From Hyaloperonospora brassicae (taxonomy: Eukaryota > Oomycota > Peronosporomycetes > Peronosporales > Peronosporaceae), in the NCBI GenBank assembly GCA_947650285.1, contig CANTFL010001387.1:186001-250000 (forward strand): DNA of 64,000 bases, written 5' to 3'. The notes under the pieces were generated by a model. It was not told the origin of the DNA and ran no database searches. It was given only the letters and a program-made list of their open reading frames with translations. The position numbers were made by a program, and so were the translations under genes. This document shows, one piece after another, positions 1 through 11,700 of the stretch (positions are counted from its first letter, which is position 1; every line of letters begins with the position of its first letter).

Positions 1-1157
1 CGGCGGTCGCTTCCGAGGGGGCCAAAAGACTGCAAGTGGTGATGGAAAAGATTTGTTGGATCGGCTGAGTTTGGTACGACTGCTATCAGGAGCACGTGCG
101 GTGTGTAGCTCCTCGTGTGGAGGACTACAGTCTACTTCGTGCCCACTTTTTCCGAGCTGGATTGGTACTTTTTTTGACTCCAGTGGACAGGAGGGCGGAG
201 GTGTGGATAGGATGGTGACTGGAGTGTGCGGTTTGTTCGCTGGAGCCTGACCAGTAAGTATTGTGGAACCAGTCGAGTCCAGCGTGGCACGACACGAGCC
301 TTCCTCGTTCTTCGCTATGAGTGACGCAGCGAGCACTCGGAAGCAAGTCTCGCGTGGATTTGGACGCTCGAGCAGTAGAAAGATGTCGTGAGGTCCGGTC
401 GATTGAGGACAAGGGAGAAGCAACGCTCGTGACGAGGGGTTGCTACGAATCGGTGCGAATCGTGCTTGCGGATCGTCTCGTCCTGCAACTTTCCAGTGAA
501 TTGTGGTGCAAGTGGCCTCGTGCATTGGCGTATCTGGGTCGACTGGACAAGCGACACGACTTGTCAAAGGCAGCGCTGACGAGTCTGCGCGACAATCGAC
601 TTTCGCTTTACTTGCTCTCTCACGCACGCACACCGAGAGAAGAACCGATCGGTGCGAGTTTGGGTGCGATCAGCTCACCAGCCACATCTGTGTTGGGTCT
701 GATCAGATAGACGAGCATGTCCGGACACTGATCCCTGAGACATCCCATACAGGAGGCGCGTAAACATAGCAGGCCACTACTGCGACGCCGGTCCGCCCTT
801 TCTTTCTGAGCCCGAACCTAATGACTAAAGTGGACGTTTCGACGCATAGACGTGTCATGAAGACGTGGTAAGTACGCGGCATCATCTGCTCCTTGTGTCT
901 GAATCCATTCGTCACGATCGCTTTCTCCTTCTTACGCTCATGACCTATGTGTGTCCACCAGGTATACATAACAAAGTCGGAGGCAATGATGCAGTACAAG
1001 TTGGCGATTGTTCAGCCAGACATCGATATCGATGCATGTCCGACCTCATGACGAGCGAGGACTTCCGGCGGGGCCAGAGCGTGATCGTTCCACGTACTGT
1101 CCACGACAGGCGATCACCGCACATCGATCCCTCTTGCTCGAGCTTTGTTGCAAGTAG
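1..1157. other. Unresolved stretch, no recognisable gene
   Basis: Both strands carry only short open frames. One + frame is open from the window edge to 250, another from 321 to 710, and a - frame from 999 to 703. None shows a domain, signal peptide or family motif that I recognise. A good donor-like GTAAGT follows 867 and an acceptor-like CACCAG ends near 961. A fragment of a spliced + strand gene leading into the candidate exons at 1158-1502 is therefore possible, but I could not chain the frames. An inverted repeat (CCTGGTCT / AGACCAGG) lies just downstream near 1234-1257. Confidence 0.4.
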
Positions 1158-1502
1158 CTTCTGCTGGTCTTGGCATTGCATGATCGTGTCAAGTCCGTGA
1201 GGACAGTCTATGCATCACGTCGAATCGGTCATGAGTGGCCTGGTCTGTCAAACATGATAGACCAGGTCATACGCGAATCAGGGGCACGACGTACGCGTTT
1301 TGACAAGCTCTGCACTCAGTTTGACCACATGTTGTACTGAATGGAGACCTTTAGCTTGTCAGAGCACCGCTGGCGCTGCGAACCTGCCTGCATGGCTGAG
1401 ACGGATGCACACTTCTACTTGAGCAACGGCGGACGGGTGACGAACGTGGACGAACCAGCTAAGTACTTTTGCCGGAACGACTTTGGCGGCAAGAAGACCT
1501 AA
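1158..1502 (+). CDS. Candidate 3' end of an unrecognised spliced gene
   Basis: Two + strand segments can be joined in phase: 1158-1290 (donor GTACGC) and 1363-1502 (acceptor TTGTCAG, preceded by a TACTGAA branch-like site and pyrimidines). Together they make 90 codons and a TAA at 1500-1502. The last exon has a coding look, with four cysteines and a Gly-Gly-Lys-Lys-Thr end, but I recognise no family. Without the intron the same frame hits one TGA at 1338-1340. The start of the gene was not found; a TAG at 1155-1157 means an upstream splice would be needed. The stop overlaps the stop of the convergent thioredoxin gene. It could be a pseudogene or chance open frame. Confidence 0.3.
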
Positions 1503-2247
1503 AGGTCATTCAGCTGCTTCACGTTCGCACGCAAAAGGTCTTCGTCTGCACCAGAAAACTGCAACGCAACAACGATGCAAAGTAAGACAAGAGTTTGCAT
1601 GACCACGCGCACTTTCACCATCGTGTACCGAGAGCGACTGCTGGAACTTGCCATCCTTGAAGCAGAAGAACGTCGGCATCGACTACACGTGGACGACATC
1701 AAACACCCACGATCAGTAGTCTACCAGACAGCCCACACTCATCCTATACCACCGAAACAGTGCCACTGACGCGCACGCCAGCCTTGGAAGTAGTCTCATT
1801 GAGCTCGTCGACGTCCAGTTTAGCAAAGTCAATGTCTTTGTACTTGGCACTGCGTAGCCACGAACAGCTTTCCCGTTAAACCCTTGTCCACAATGCAATG
1901 CATTGTACACAATGTATCACGTGGGTTCGCCCACCTTAGCTCATCATAGACAGGACCAATCATCTTGCACGGCGGGCACCACTTGGCTGTGAAGTACACG
2001 ACCGCCCGGCGTCCCGTTCCCTCCTACAACAACAATCAACAACAACGACCGCACAACTGCGTCACACCCGATCTTTTGCAACATATATGTAGACACACAC
2101 ATATGAGTGGCAGACGACACATACCGTCGTGATCTTCGTGTACGCGTCGTCGGAGCCGATGATCGTCACGCGGCTCTGCGCTTTGGTGGACAATGTACGG
2201 CCGTTGCGCAGCATGTGCTGACCCGCTCGGGCGATCAGGACCCGCAT
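1499..2247 (-). CDS. Thioredoxin, probably mitochondrial
   Basis: Five exons, complement(join(1499..1558,1629..1682,1771..1849,1935..2023,2125..2247)), 134 aa; all introns are GT-AG and 70-101 bases long. Exon 2 carries the redox site WCPPC in the context FTAKWCPPCKMIGPVYDEL. The conserved FAKLDVDELNE strand follows, then SMPTFFCFKDGK with the cis-proline that packs on the active site. The fold is complete to the final helix. Thioredoxin reduces protein disulfides using electrons from thioredoxin reductase. The ATG at 2247 gives an Arg-rich N-terminus without acidic residues (MRVLIARAGQHMLRNGRTLS), typical of a mitochondrial presequence; targeting is inferred from composition. The open frame extends upstream to 2358, but that would bury the presequence. 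Family assignment is firm; splice sites are supported by phase and alignment to the fold. Confidence 0.93.
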
Positions 2248-2454
2248 GCTTCTCTCAAATCTTGTACTGTCGGTGAAAATGCATGCGATATGCCGCGATC
2301 CTCGCTCGAAAGCAATCATAACTGCGATATGAGCAGCAACGTGCATATCCGCATTCATACCACTTCAGGACTTCCGAGCGGTAGATACCGCCCATAAACC
2401 GGTTCGGCTTTGAACCCATGGGTGTCGCCACGGCGCCGTCGTCCAGTGATACCC

Positions 2455-5139
2455 ATGGACAGCCCCGAGGCAGCGGGTTGCGATGCCCGCATGGCGACGC
2501 GGGTAGGGCGCCGAGCGGAGCTGCAGCAGCTCTCGAGCGAGCAGGCCGAGTGGATGCTGTACCGCACGTTGTGTCAGTTCCGACTCGGCTACTTTTCCTT
2601 CCTCGTGCTCATCTGCATCCTCATGTTCAGCGTGACGCTCCTCATGGAGATCTTCTTTGCCATTTTCCTGCCCAGCGCCCGACTGGATCCGTACTTCACA
2701 CTGCGGTCCATTGTGCTGCTTGCGCTCCTGCCGCTTGCGCTCGTGTTTTTGTCGTATTGCTTCGAAGAGTCGAGTCGGCTCTTCCTCGACGCGATTGATA
2801 CGCGAGAAGGCAGTCTGGCCAACTTTCGTCTCTCGCTCTGCGTCTGTATCCATTACCTGCGCCACTGGCGTGCAATGCCGGACGATCGACTCGAGAGAGC
2901 ACAGTTTGACGTGTTCAGACGAGACGATAAGGACCACGAAGCGTGGACACGTCTGGTGAGCTGGATCACAGCGGGGCCGAGGTACCTGCTGAGCGCGATC
3001 TACACGAACGATCCGTTCAATGACGTGGACAAGGAGTCAGAAGACGAGCGACGGTATGAACTCGAGTTGCTGTTTCAGCGACAACACAGCGAGAAGTGGG
3101 GAGACCAGCCCAGCTGTCACTTTGTGCGTCGCCGTAGCAGCAGTCATAGCAGTCAAAGCAGCAGCAGCAGCAGCAACGACTTGCCATCGTCCCGATGGAA
3201 ACGTGCGTTCCACGTGGCAAGCACGACGGTCAAGTTCAACACTACGCACTTTGACGGCCCGCCGCTGGACTTCTCCACGCTCGTGATCGCGGACGTGATC
3301 TGTCCATTCGTGTTCGAGTTTGTCACGCTGTGGACCTTCATGGTCTCGCTCGTTGCCAACCTGTCGCCGTTGACAGCTTTCCTCGACTATATTCAGTGTG
3401 GCTTCTACATGCAAGCACTGTACTTGGGTCTGTGGATGATCTGTCACTTTTGTAGCGCGAGAAACCGCAAAATGAGGGAGTTTGTCAGCAACTATCGTCG
3501 CAGATATCGCGACATGCAGCGAGAGCTACTTGAGACGGAGAACGAGAAGCGGGCAGAGCACCTTTGGCTCGTCAGCATTGGCTTCCGTGCAGTAGAGCAA
3601 TTCCAGACCAGTTTCTTCACGCTTGTTGAAGCGATTTTCGAGCTCAGTGGGCGTGTCCGCAAGAGATGTCGCGTTTGCGAATCAGCAACAAACTGTGCGA
3701 CGGCAGCAACAACTGACGGAGAAGATCAACCGCTACAACCCAGTGATGGCGTACGCTATCAAGCAGAATTGAAGACGGAAGTATTTGTTGAAGGCACGTG
3801 CAACCCGATTGAGGACGCCAACGAGACACAGGAAGCTCTCGAAGGAAAGCAGCGCATTCGCAACATTGGCGAGCGCCTGCGTGAGTTGAACCTCTGGTCG
3901 AAGTTTTCGTACGATCGTCGGCTACGGATCTTGTGCCCCATGGTCATTGTGAGTGCCATCATCTCGTTCTACGCATTCTATGCTGGCTGGGGCATCATGG
4001 GTGTCTGCCTCATCCTGCTCGGCGACACAATCCAGGCCAAGTTCCCTCAGGTACGATACACGCCATCGTTCGCTTGTATTGTCGAGCGATCACTCATCGC
4101 GCTGTTGTCATTTGCACAGATCTTCGGCCTTACATTCAAGTCCTTCATCACGTTCTTTGTCATTCTGTCATTTGTGTTTTTTTCGTCGACATGGGCCATT
4201 GGAACTTTCGTTCACGGGGGGGACTTCTTCGTACATCCGCCGACGGCACACTCTCGGCTTGCTCCAGCCAATCCGTTCACGTTGAAGTCGCCACTATCAC
4301 CACTGCACTGGTCAAAGGTCGCGGAGTATCCCGTGTGCGCACTGGACCTGGAGTCGCTCGACATCGTGGATTTCGCCCTCATCGCAGACGCCATTTACGG
4401 TTGGAACACAGCAGTGCAAATGCGGTCGTTTGGCCAACGTTTCAACGGCACGGAGCTCGGGGACTGGCAGTACGTCTCGCGCAACGACGAAGCAGCCAAC
4501 CACCAAGTGTGGGCCGAGCTCTACTTCCCCACGATCAACATGACTGTCATCGCCGTTCGAGGAACAGCTACAGCAACGGATGCGCTCGAGGATCTCCACT
4601 ACTGGTTCGGCGTGAGCATCATGCAGGCAGCCAACATCTTTGTCCCGTTCTTGAAGCAGCTGCCCAGTCAATTCGTCGTCGAGATGCTCTCCATGACGTT
4701 CCTGCGAGCTGTCATGCCTCCTCCCGTGTACTCCGAGTTGCTGCACCACGTGAGTGCTGTGCGACAGCGCGTTGGGACCCGCCTCGTTCTCACGGGCCAT
4801 AGTCTCGGAGGCGCAATGGCCGCTATGGTGGGTGCCAAGACCCACACACCTGCTGTGTCGTTCTCCGGGCCTGGACTGCTGTACACACGCGGCCGGTTCG
4901 ACGTCGACGATGAGTCAATCCGTGACTACGTGTTGACTGTCAAGCCCCGACGTGATATCGTTCCACAGGTCGACGAGCTCGGGGGAATGGTGCAGGAGAT
5001 TGAGTGTCGACGCGACAATCCACTCGCCTGCCATAGCACAGTGACACACATGTGTGAGCTCTATGCTGCGTGCGGTGACAAGCGCAAGCGGGACTGGTCC
5101 AAAGCGACGCAGTGCGAAGCGTATTTTCACGGCAAGTAG
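2455..5139 (+). CDS. Multi-pass membrane class-3 lipase
   Basis: Single exon, 894 aa from the ATG at 2455; the frame is open 15 codons further up but has no ATG there. The N-terminal two thirds have several hydrophobic spans: about residues 45-70, 80-98, 276-303, 313-332, 497-522 and 547-587. Charged and Ser-rich loops separate them. The C-terminal part is an alpha/beta-hydrolase of the fungal-lipase (Lipase_3) family. It has the nucleophile elbow GHSLGG with Ser783, a likely acid Asp834 in KPRRDIVPQ, and a likely catalytic His at 865 (or 860) in a Cys-containing tail. The layout resembles the diacylglycerol-lipase type of membrane lipase, so it probably hydrolyses acylglycerols or phospholipids at a membrane; the substrate is not determined by sequence. 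The catalytic residues look intact. Confidence 0.88.
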   Translation: MDSPEAAGCDARMATRVGRRAELQQLSSEQAEWMLYRTLCQFRLGYFSFLVLICILMFSVTLLMEIFFAIFLPSARLDPYFTLRSIVLLALLPLALVFLSYCFEESSRLFLDAIDTREGSLANFRLSLCVCIHYLRHWRAMPDDRLERAQFDVFRRDDKDHEAWTRLVSWITAGPRYLLSAIYTNDPFNDVDKESEDERRYELELLFQRQHSEKWGDQPSCHFVRRRSSSHSSQSSSSSSNDLPSSRWKRAFHVASTTVKFNTTHFDGPPLDFSTLVIADVICPFVFEFVTLWTFMVSLVANLSPLTAFLDYIQCGFYMQALYLGLWMICHFCSARNRKMREFVSNYRRRYRDMQRELLETENEKRAEHLWLVSIGFRAVEQFQTSFFTLVEAIFELSGRVRKRCRVCESATNCATAATTDGEDQPLQPSDGVRYQAELKTEVFVEGTCNPIEDANETQEALEGKQRIRNIGERLRELNLWSKFSYDRRLRILCPMVIVSAIISFYAFYAGWGIMGVCLILLGDTIQAKFPQVRYTPSFACIVERSLIALLSFAQIFGLTFKSFITFFVILSFVFFSSTWAIGTFVHGGDFFVHPPTAHSRLAPANPFTLKSPLSPLHWSKVAEYPVCALDLESLDIVDFALIADAIYGWNTAVQMRSFGQRFNGTELGDWQYVSRNDEAANHQVWAELYFPTINMTVIAVRGTATATDALEDLHYWFGVSIMQAANIFVPFLKQLPSQFVVEMLSMTFLRAVMPPPVYSELLHHVSAVRQRVGTRLVLTGHSLGGAMAAMVGAKTHTPAVSFSGPGLLYTRGRFDVDDESIRDYVLTVKPRRDIVPQVDELGGMVQEIECRRDNPLACHSTVTHMCELYAACGDKRKRDWSKATQCEAYFHGK

Positions 5140-5411
5140 CGAGCGCCGTGCGGTGCACAAAAACAACAATAGAGTACCAACACAGTCCATTAGAGCGTGG
5201 ATTGTTTTATACAATATATGCGGGCGCACAGTTGAAATCGCGAGTGTGCATCATTCGTGTTTTCGCCGCGTTCCTTCGGTCGTCGTCGCGCGTTGACGAG
5301 ACTGTATGAAACAACCCGCTGCATGGTTAAGTCCGTACGTACTTAACGAGTCCAGCGGCGAAGAGGAAATATTGTCCCATAACATGACTTTCGACCGCTG
5401 AAACGACAAAA

Positions 5412-5901
5412 ATGAATCGCATCGCACGCGAAGACGTCGCGACGGAAGTGGCGACGCTGCAGCCGCCGCCGCCAGCAGCAGACGCAGCTCGTAGGTACAA
5501 CATACAACTGCAGCCGCGAGCGCACGTGACGTTTGACGACAGCGTCGTGGACAACGAGCACCTTGGACGCAGACGCTCGAAGAGTACGATCGATCTTTGA
5601 CTGACTGTGTTGCGAACAAAGTGTTTGGAGTCACTGGAACCTCATTGCGGTGTTTGCTGTAGAGTGCTGCGTTTTCCACAGGAAGAAAGAGTTTGGCGAG
5701 AGCTCGAGCGAAAGCAGCGACGACGGGTCGGACGACTGCGACGATGCGGGTGGCTGCGATGGTTCGGGTCATGGCCGACAACAGGACTGCAAGCACGCGA
5801 TCTCGCGTCGCACGAGGTCGAAAAAGCGACTGCCCCCTCCATCAGCTTCGAACGACGAGGAGGAAGAGAAGGCACGTGCACCGATCGAGCGAGGAGGGTG
5901 A
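5412..5901 (+). CDS. PPP1R11: Protein phosphatase 1 inhibitor-3 (YPI1/PPP1R11)
   Basis: Two exons, join(5412..5583,5663..5901), 136 aa. Exon 1 ends with the PP1-binding stretch HVTFDDSVVDNEHLGRRRSK. Exon 2 continues with a Cys-Cys-x-Phe-His and FGESSSESS. This is the PPP1R11/YPI1 signature, where a V-x-F/W docking motif is followed by VDNEH(M/L)G, a basic run, a Cys cluster and FGESS(S/T)E. The 79-base intron joins the two halves in phase. The protein would bind the catalytic subunit of type-1 phosphatase, mainly in the nucleus, and restrain it. The C-terminal half is acidic, then basic (a KKR cluster), and otherwise unconserved and likely disordered. The ATG used is the first in frame. Identity is secure from the motif order. 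Confidence 0.9.
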
Positions 5902-6098
5902 CGACGAGATCGTGAAGATGCTGCACAGACAAGGCGTAGTGAAGGGAGAAGTACCTCTGTATTCCGACATCGGCTGTCGCGGACTCGCCGAGAGCAGTGT
6001 GATCAGGAAGCGCTTCCACGTTCGTAAGCACTGCGTGCACAAACTAAACAAAGATCATCACACGGACCCTTGCGGGTTCATGACTCGTGTGCACTCGC

Positions 6099-8522
6099 CT
6101 AAGCCTCTACTCCCGCCTGTTGGGCCTTCTCCCCGTTCGCCGAGGCCTCGACTTTCGACTCGTTGTCCGTCGCCGTCTCCGTTTCCTGTGCAGTCAAAAG
6201 TTGCATCATTAGCCTAGTGACAGGACAGGAAGATGGGGCTATCGCGTACCTCGTTTTGATCAACGATCAGCATGCAGTCAATGATTGCGCGCGAATTCAG
6301 CAGCGAGTTGTCCCATAAGTTAAGCAAATGGAGCAAAAAGTTGTGGCGCAGACCGTGATCCGAGAGCCTACGCAAGCAACAACGGACGCTCAGTCAGGGA
6401 CGCTGTGTCAATCCACGCATGGTGGAAACACTGCTGGAAGCTACCATTTTCCGTATTTCCTGGCGAACATGCGGCACGACGACGCTACCATGAAGTCTGC
6501 TAGAATTCTGTATCAACACACGTTCAACGTCAGTAATCGCTCTGCAGTCACATTGTGGCACTCATGGCGTCGGAACACACTTGAACTCCTTCACGTGGCG
6601 GTTCCACTTCTTCATAAACTCCTTCTCTTCCAGCGAGACGTCTTCAAACTCGTCCAACAGCTGCGCATTGTCAATGTAAGTATAACAAGTCTTTGACAAA
6701 AGTGTGCTAAAAGAGTCTGGTGATCGTTGCCGACAGTCGAACGACGTACCCGCTCGCTTTGTTTCGTAATCCACGTCTCATCCACGTCGTCGTCGCTATC
6801 ATAATCCTTTTCGTGGTCCAAAACCACCGCACCTGTTCGCGAGTGAAAGTACTGACGCTGCAGAAGCGGCGCGTAGAACTCCTGCGGATGCTCTTGCGAA
6901 AGCTCATCCAGCTCATCAAACTCTTGCATCAAACCTTCGACGGCTTCCACGGCCTGGGAGCCAGAGGGGCCATACTTCTTTCCCGACATGTGCACGAAAT
7001 GGTGCTCAAACCGGCTCGGCTCCTCGTTAGGAGACATAACAAGCTCAGAAAAAGCCGATCGAACTTCAGAGCTGCTTTTACCGGAATGGTGTTCTTGCAT
7101 GACCATCACATAAATGTGTGGGATGTTATCGTGTCCGACCTTTACGAGCACAAGAATCGATGTCAGTCATCAAGCTTCGATACCGGATACCATCAAGCAG
7201 TTTACTCACTGTGGCTTGGAAACGAAACCGGTCGTGGGAGGATACCAAATGGGCCACGAGCCCACGCAGCGACCCAGCAAACATGTTACACCACGCGCAC
7301 GAGTACTCCGATCGCTTCTCGCTCATTCGGCGTAGCATGAAATGGTAGAGGAAGTGAAACCACACCTGACCAACGTAGAGGAAGGCACAAGAGGTCACGC
7401 ATGTTGTGTCAATATACTGCCATGTGCAATCATGCGCTGAACAATATGGAAAAACGTACCCCCGCACATGGTTTGCGAGCAGCAGTTGAGACGTCTCGCT
7501 TAGGAACTGCCAGCAGAAAGCTCTCGTCAGACTGCTGTCCGTCGTCCTCCTTCCAGAACTTCGCGTTACAAACGTTTTCCAGACGCTGCATCTGTTTCGT
7601 CTGTGGCAAACGATCCCACACGATACGAAACTCGCACTTGACACCTGCACATCATCAAATGAGTACATCGCACCGGTCTGTACAAGAGCAGCAGCACAAC
7701 GACCAGTTGCGAACAGGAGCACTCACCTCCATGCACCGAAGACGCGATTGCTGGCAACTCGACAGTCACAAGACCCACACGACGTCTCGACAGATTTAGT
7801 CTCAACAGGTTGCCAAACAGAGGCTTCCGGCCATCAATCCCCGTAGCCAGCAGCTCTTTTCCACTCAGACAAGTGGCTGTAGAAGGCGTGGCGAAAGTGA
7901 AGGACGACTGACTCGTCACAGCCTCATCACCCTCTCGAATCTCTACGACGTGGAAGACCATGACAGTGATGTCGGCACCTAGACTCAGCACCTCTGCGGG
8001 GAGCACCACGTTCTTCGTAAACGGCACGGGGATCAAGCACGCCGCCAGCAGCTTGAACTCGTTGGCACCAAACAGCTTCCCACGTGCTTGAAACAGCGAG
8101 ATCAGGACTCCCACACGCTGTGTCTTGCTCTGAAACGCTTCCATCGTCTCGGACGTCATGCCAATCTTGAACGCAGTCAACGTCGCGCCAGCCGGCGCCG
8201 TCACGACCTGCCGTTGCTTCGGCTGCTTGAGCGTCTCCTTCTCCCTTGCGTCCTTTGCTTCATCCACCTCCTGCTTTTCATTCTGCTGCCACGCCGGGTC
8301 CAAGCGATAACTCAACGTCCGGGGCAGGAACAACGGACTCTGCAGGTGCTGCACCTCCAGCAACTTGTACAGCGCCGTCAGGCCGTGGTACGTGGCGGCA
8401 AACTCTTCCTCCATATGTTCCTGACGAGCTTTGCCCAGCGGCGCTTTGCGCTCGTGACTTGCATCGCGCTTGCGTTTGCTATGACTGCTCCCGCCAGTGC
8501 TACCACTCGCTTGCTTCGACAT
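6099..8522 (-). CDS. SUZ12: Polycomb repressive complex 2 subunit SUZ12 (VEFS-box)
   Basis: Eight exons, complement(join(6099..6185,6250..6367,6445..6507,6581..6660,6750..7139,7210..7365,7460..7644,7727..8522)), 624 aa, all GT-AG. A C2H2 zinc finger lies at residues 350-371 (C-x2-C, H-x4-H, with HDRFRF after it). The VEFS box covers about 470-590: YFHSRT, then acidic DYDSDDDVDETWI, then LLDEFEDVSLEEKEFMKKWN, an ADFMVASSCRMFARKYGKW segment, and LRHNFLLHLLNLW. These match animal and plant SUZ12/EMF2/VRN2 in order and spacing, which also fixed the last four small exons. SUZ12 scaffolds PRC2, which methylates histone H3 Lys27 through its E(z) subunit; the VEFS box binds that enzyme. The N-terminus is basic (SKRKRD). 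The start codon is the first ATG; the divergent gene begins 219 bases away. Confidence 0.93.
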
Positions 8523-8741
8523 GGCTGCAAACTATTCTGCCGAGCCACTGTTCGTGTGGCACCTGTGCAAGCGCATACCGCTCGAGGCTATATCCCAGGG
8601 GCTCGAACCCCCCGCCGACACCACGGACTCGTGCAGTATACCGGTAGATCTGAGTCGCGACCGTCCCACAGCTCCATAAGATCAGTTTTTTTTCTGCAGT
8701 CGCCACTGTACTAAAAAAACTAAAAACGACAAAAAAAACAA

Positions 8742-11700
8742 ATGACGACGAGCTCCGCCACCCGCACGAGCGACGCGTCCACTGCGCCTGCACCGCCGCC
8801 TCGTCCAGTGCCGCCAGCTGCCAGTGCGTATAAACTGCGAACGTGTGCTGTCCTTCTCTGTAGCAGGTGCCAGTTCCTCGAGTTCCCGGGCTGCGACGTG
8901 CATGGCTCGCTCTATACCCAAAAGCTGCTTGAGACGGATGGAAAACTGCACGCCAAGTGCCCGAGCTGCTCGGCCGCTACGAGCAACGCCCGCCCGTTTC
9001 GAGATGGCTGTCGACGCTGCAAAGCGCCCACGACAGTATTCATGTGGGCCTGCTCGTTGCAGGAGGTGCAGCAAGCGTTGGACGCCTTCCCCGCCACGAC
9101 GGAAGCGATTGCACATACTGTTCTCGTTTGCGAGCGCTGTTCGAGTGCCATTTTCCCTCGAGATCGCGACGTCCTGACTCTTCGCACGGAACTTGATCCA
9201 TTGGCCGCAGCAGCTACTGGCATGCCGCTGAGTGCGGCAAACTTCCAGCTCAGTATGCCACACGTGGACGGCTGTTGTCGAAGACAGATGCCGTTGCAAC
9301 CAGTGGCTGTGCAGCTGCCAAAGAGTGAGCTCAAGTTTGCAGTTGAGAGGATGGAAGGGTGTCCGGTAGCACCGAAACTCTCGAGCAGTCCACGATATCG
9401 ACCGAGACGGGTGGAGATTGTTACACAACAGAACCATCTACATCAGGTAGGAACGTCTTGGACCATATCGCAACACTTTGTGCTGGTGGAGATAATTGTT
9501 GAGAGACGAGCTGTTCCTTGCTGCAGGTTTCTATTCGGTTGCTGTCGACTGTGATTGGTACTTTTGATCCAGATTCAGCTGCTTCCGCGAGGTCTCTCCG
9601 GCAGGTTCGACTCTATCGCTACATCGACTGATGCATGTTGCGATGTTCACTGTCTGATTCACTCTATGCTGCTAGGTTGTCGCAATGTTTGGGAAGATGG
9701 AACCGCTTGCTTTATATTCAGAATGGTCGCCACCTCGTCAGCTTTCAGAGGAGAAACTGCTTCCGAAGAAAGTTACTTCGAGCTCCGAGTTTGACGAACT
9801 GCACGCAGCCTCTAAGTATGCCATTCTGCTTTGTTTCAGGCTGTTTGAGTCGTGGTCAAGATTGATGTGAATTGCTCAATTTTCCGCAGCGTACTGGAAA
9901 GTGGCTCGGGCTTCTGGAGATCAAGTAGCAAGACTGATGAAAATGGTTTACGATTAGGCGAATGGATTGTGTGTCAATTTAGCTCTATGGTCACCCTTTC
10001 ATCGGTTGAGCTGAAGTGGCGTGCGGGCTTTCTACCCGAATACTTTTCGCTTAGTGTTTCGAAAGATGGTGTGACGTACGACACTGTGGTAGTTGTGGTA
10101 GTAAGCAAACATGAAAGCCGAATACTGGTACCAAAGGTTTGTCAGCTACTGTATGCTACTACCGGTGAAGCTTTCACGTAACTTGATTGCAACTCGACAG
10201 GGAACGCTGGTGACCTCAATCAAAGTAACGATGTTCTCTCCCGACAAAGGCGGTAAGCAGAAGCCGTGTCATACGATGTTGTAATGGTGTTATTCGCTAC
10301 TGACGTACAGATGACCATCGTGGCAGGCAAATCGTTTGGACTTGAGTCGATCAATTGCAAGGAGGCATCATTCGACTCAGTGTACACCCCTACTAGCGTG
10401 GTGCTGCGGGATATTCAGCGATGGCTGTATGAGGCAGCTGCGTCTTCTTCTTTTGAAGTCAGGGATCTTGCTGTGCGAGCTTTGCAGAGTATTTTGCTTG
10501 CATCGGGTTCTCTATGCGGGCTTTTGCAGCTAGCTACATGCCTCTTGCTCAATACGCGAGTAGAACCCACCACCGCGACCACAAGTATCGACAGGCAGAA
10601 GTGGGATCATCTAGATATACTTTCTGAAGACGGGCAATCTTCTGCGCAGTTGTTCGTGCAGAAATTGGCAGCCTCCATTCAGCGTATGGTCGTTGTAGGT
10701 CATCCGCAAGTTGGAAGTCTCGACAGGTGCTACGTCGAGCAGTTGTCCTCGCTGCGAAGAGAAATGTGTGGTGCGGAAAGCAATACGTTGAACGAGGTGA
10801 GGTGCTTGTCATCCTGATCGAGGTGTGCACGTTGTGACGATGGCATTTATGCGATACAGGATGCTCGCTATGACAATTGCCCGCCGGCTTCTTTGGTCAC
10901 GTTACTAGTCAAGCAGCAATTCCGCTTGAAATCGATTGAGCGCAGATCACAGGTACTTCACGGACCTGGGGTCACTGTCATTGTTGAAACGCACTGACGA
11001 TTCCATGCCGTCTTTTTTTCGCAGCTGGGAATGATTGTTTTACACATGCTAGGTGAGCTATCCGCTTGGCAAATGAAGCGAATGCAGAAGGCCGAAGAAC
11101 CCACTGGTAAATGGGAGCTCGATCCCATGCAGCTAGAAGAGCCATATTCGGTGGAAGTCTGTCCCGAGTTATTTGCTCTTTCACATCGACTGTTGACGAG
11201 TGTATTGGGCCGCTGGCTTTCAGTTCCGCAGCATAAGCAAGTTTGCGCTTATTCTAAAAAGTGGGCGGAAAACGATGAGGGTGCACTAACCGGGAAAAAT
11301 GACGAGGACTGCAGCTCGCAAGATCTGTACGATGCATTAGTGTCGTCCTTTGGCCATTTCCGAGCAGCTCTCGAGAAGCAAGATGATCAAAGCGGTATCG
11401 ACTCGTCTCGAGGAGAAGTGAACGAGGATTGTTCGGGCCACTCTACGTATTCACCTGGCGGACTGTGCGTTGCTGTGCTTGAGATTATCACAACAAACCT
11501 CCGGCGCTTGGTCGTTTCCAGAATTGACCCGATCGAAATTGGGATAACGCCATCTCTGCTGCAGAGCGAGGACGATTTGTCGTCCGCACCTCCAGCATTG
11601 AACCCAACCATGACGTTGCTAGAGCAGCTGATCTCGCTTGGAACGAAGCGTAGCGACGCATTCTTTCCAGTGTCGTTAAAAGCTGCGGTTGCCATGGAAG

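Noticed and set aside
1338..1340. In-frame TGA read as selenocysteine
   Set aside because: A better explanation is an intron (donor at 1291, acceptor ending at 1362, good branch-like site). No selenoprotein motif or SECIS-like hairpin was seen.
2410..2454. Upstream extension of the lipase frame to 2410
   Set aside because: It would need a TTG start; the first ATG is at 2455.
5607..6217. Long + strand frames after the inhibitor-3 gene (to 6217)
   Set aside because: They are alternative frames of inhibitor-3 exon 2 and antisense of the SUZ12 3' exons, with Arg-rich composition typical of shadow frames.
8590..8640. tRNA-like T-arm on the - strand (GGTTCGAGCCCC)
   Set aside because: No matching 5' acceptor, D-arm or anticodon stem lies within the needed 60-90 bases; it falls in the leader shared by SUZ12 and the next gene.
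8521..8679. 53-codon + strand ORF starting on the SUZ12 start codon
   Set aside because: No family similarity, no splice link to the 8742 gene, and it occupies the divergent promoter; most likely chance.
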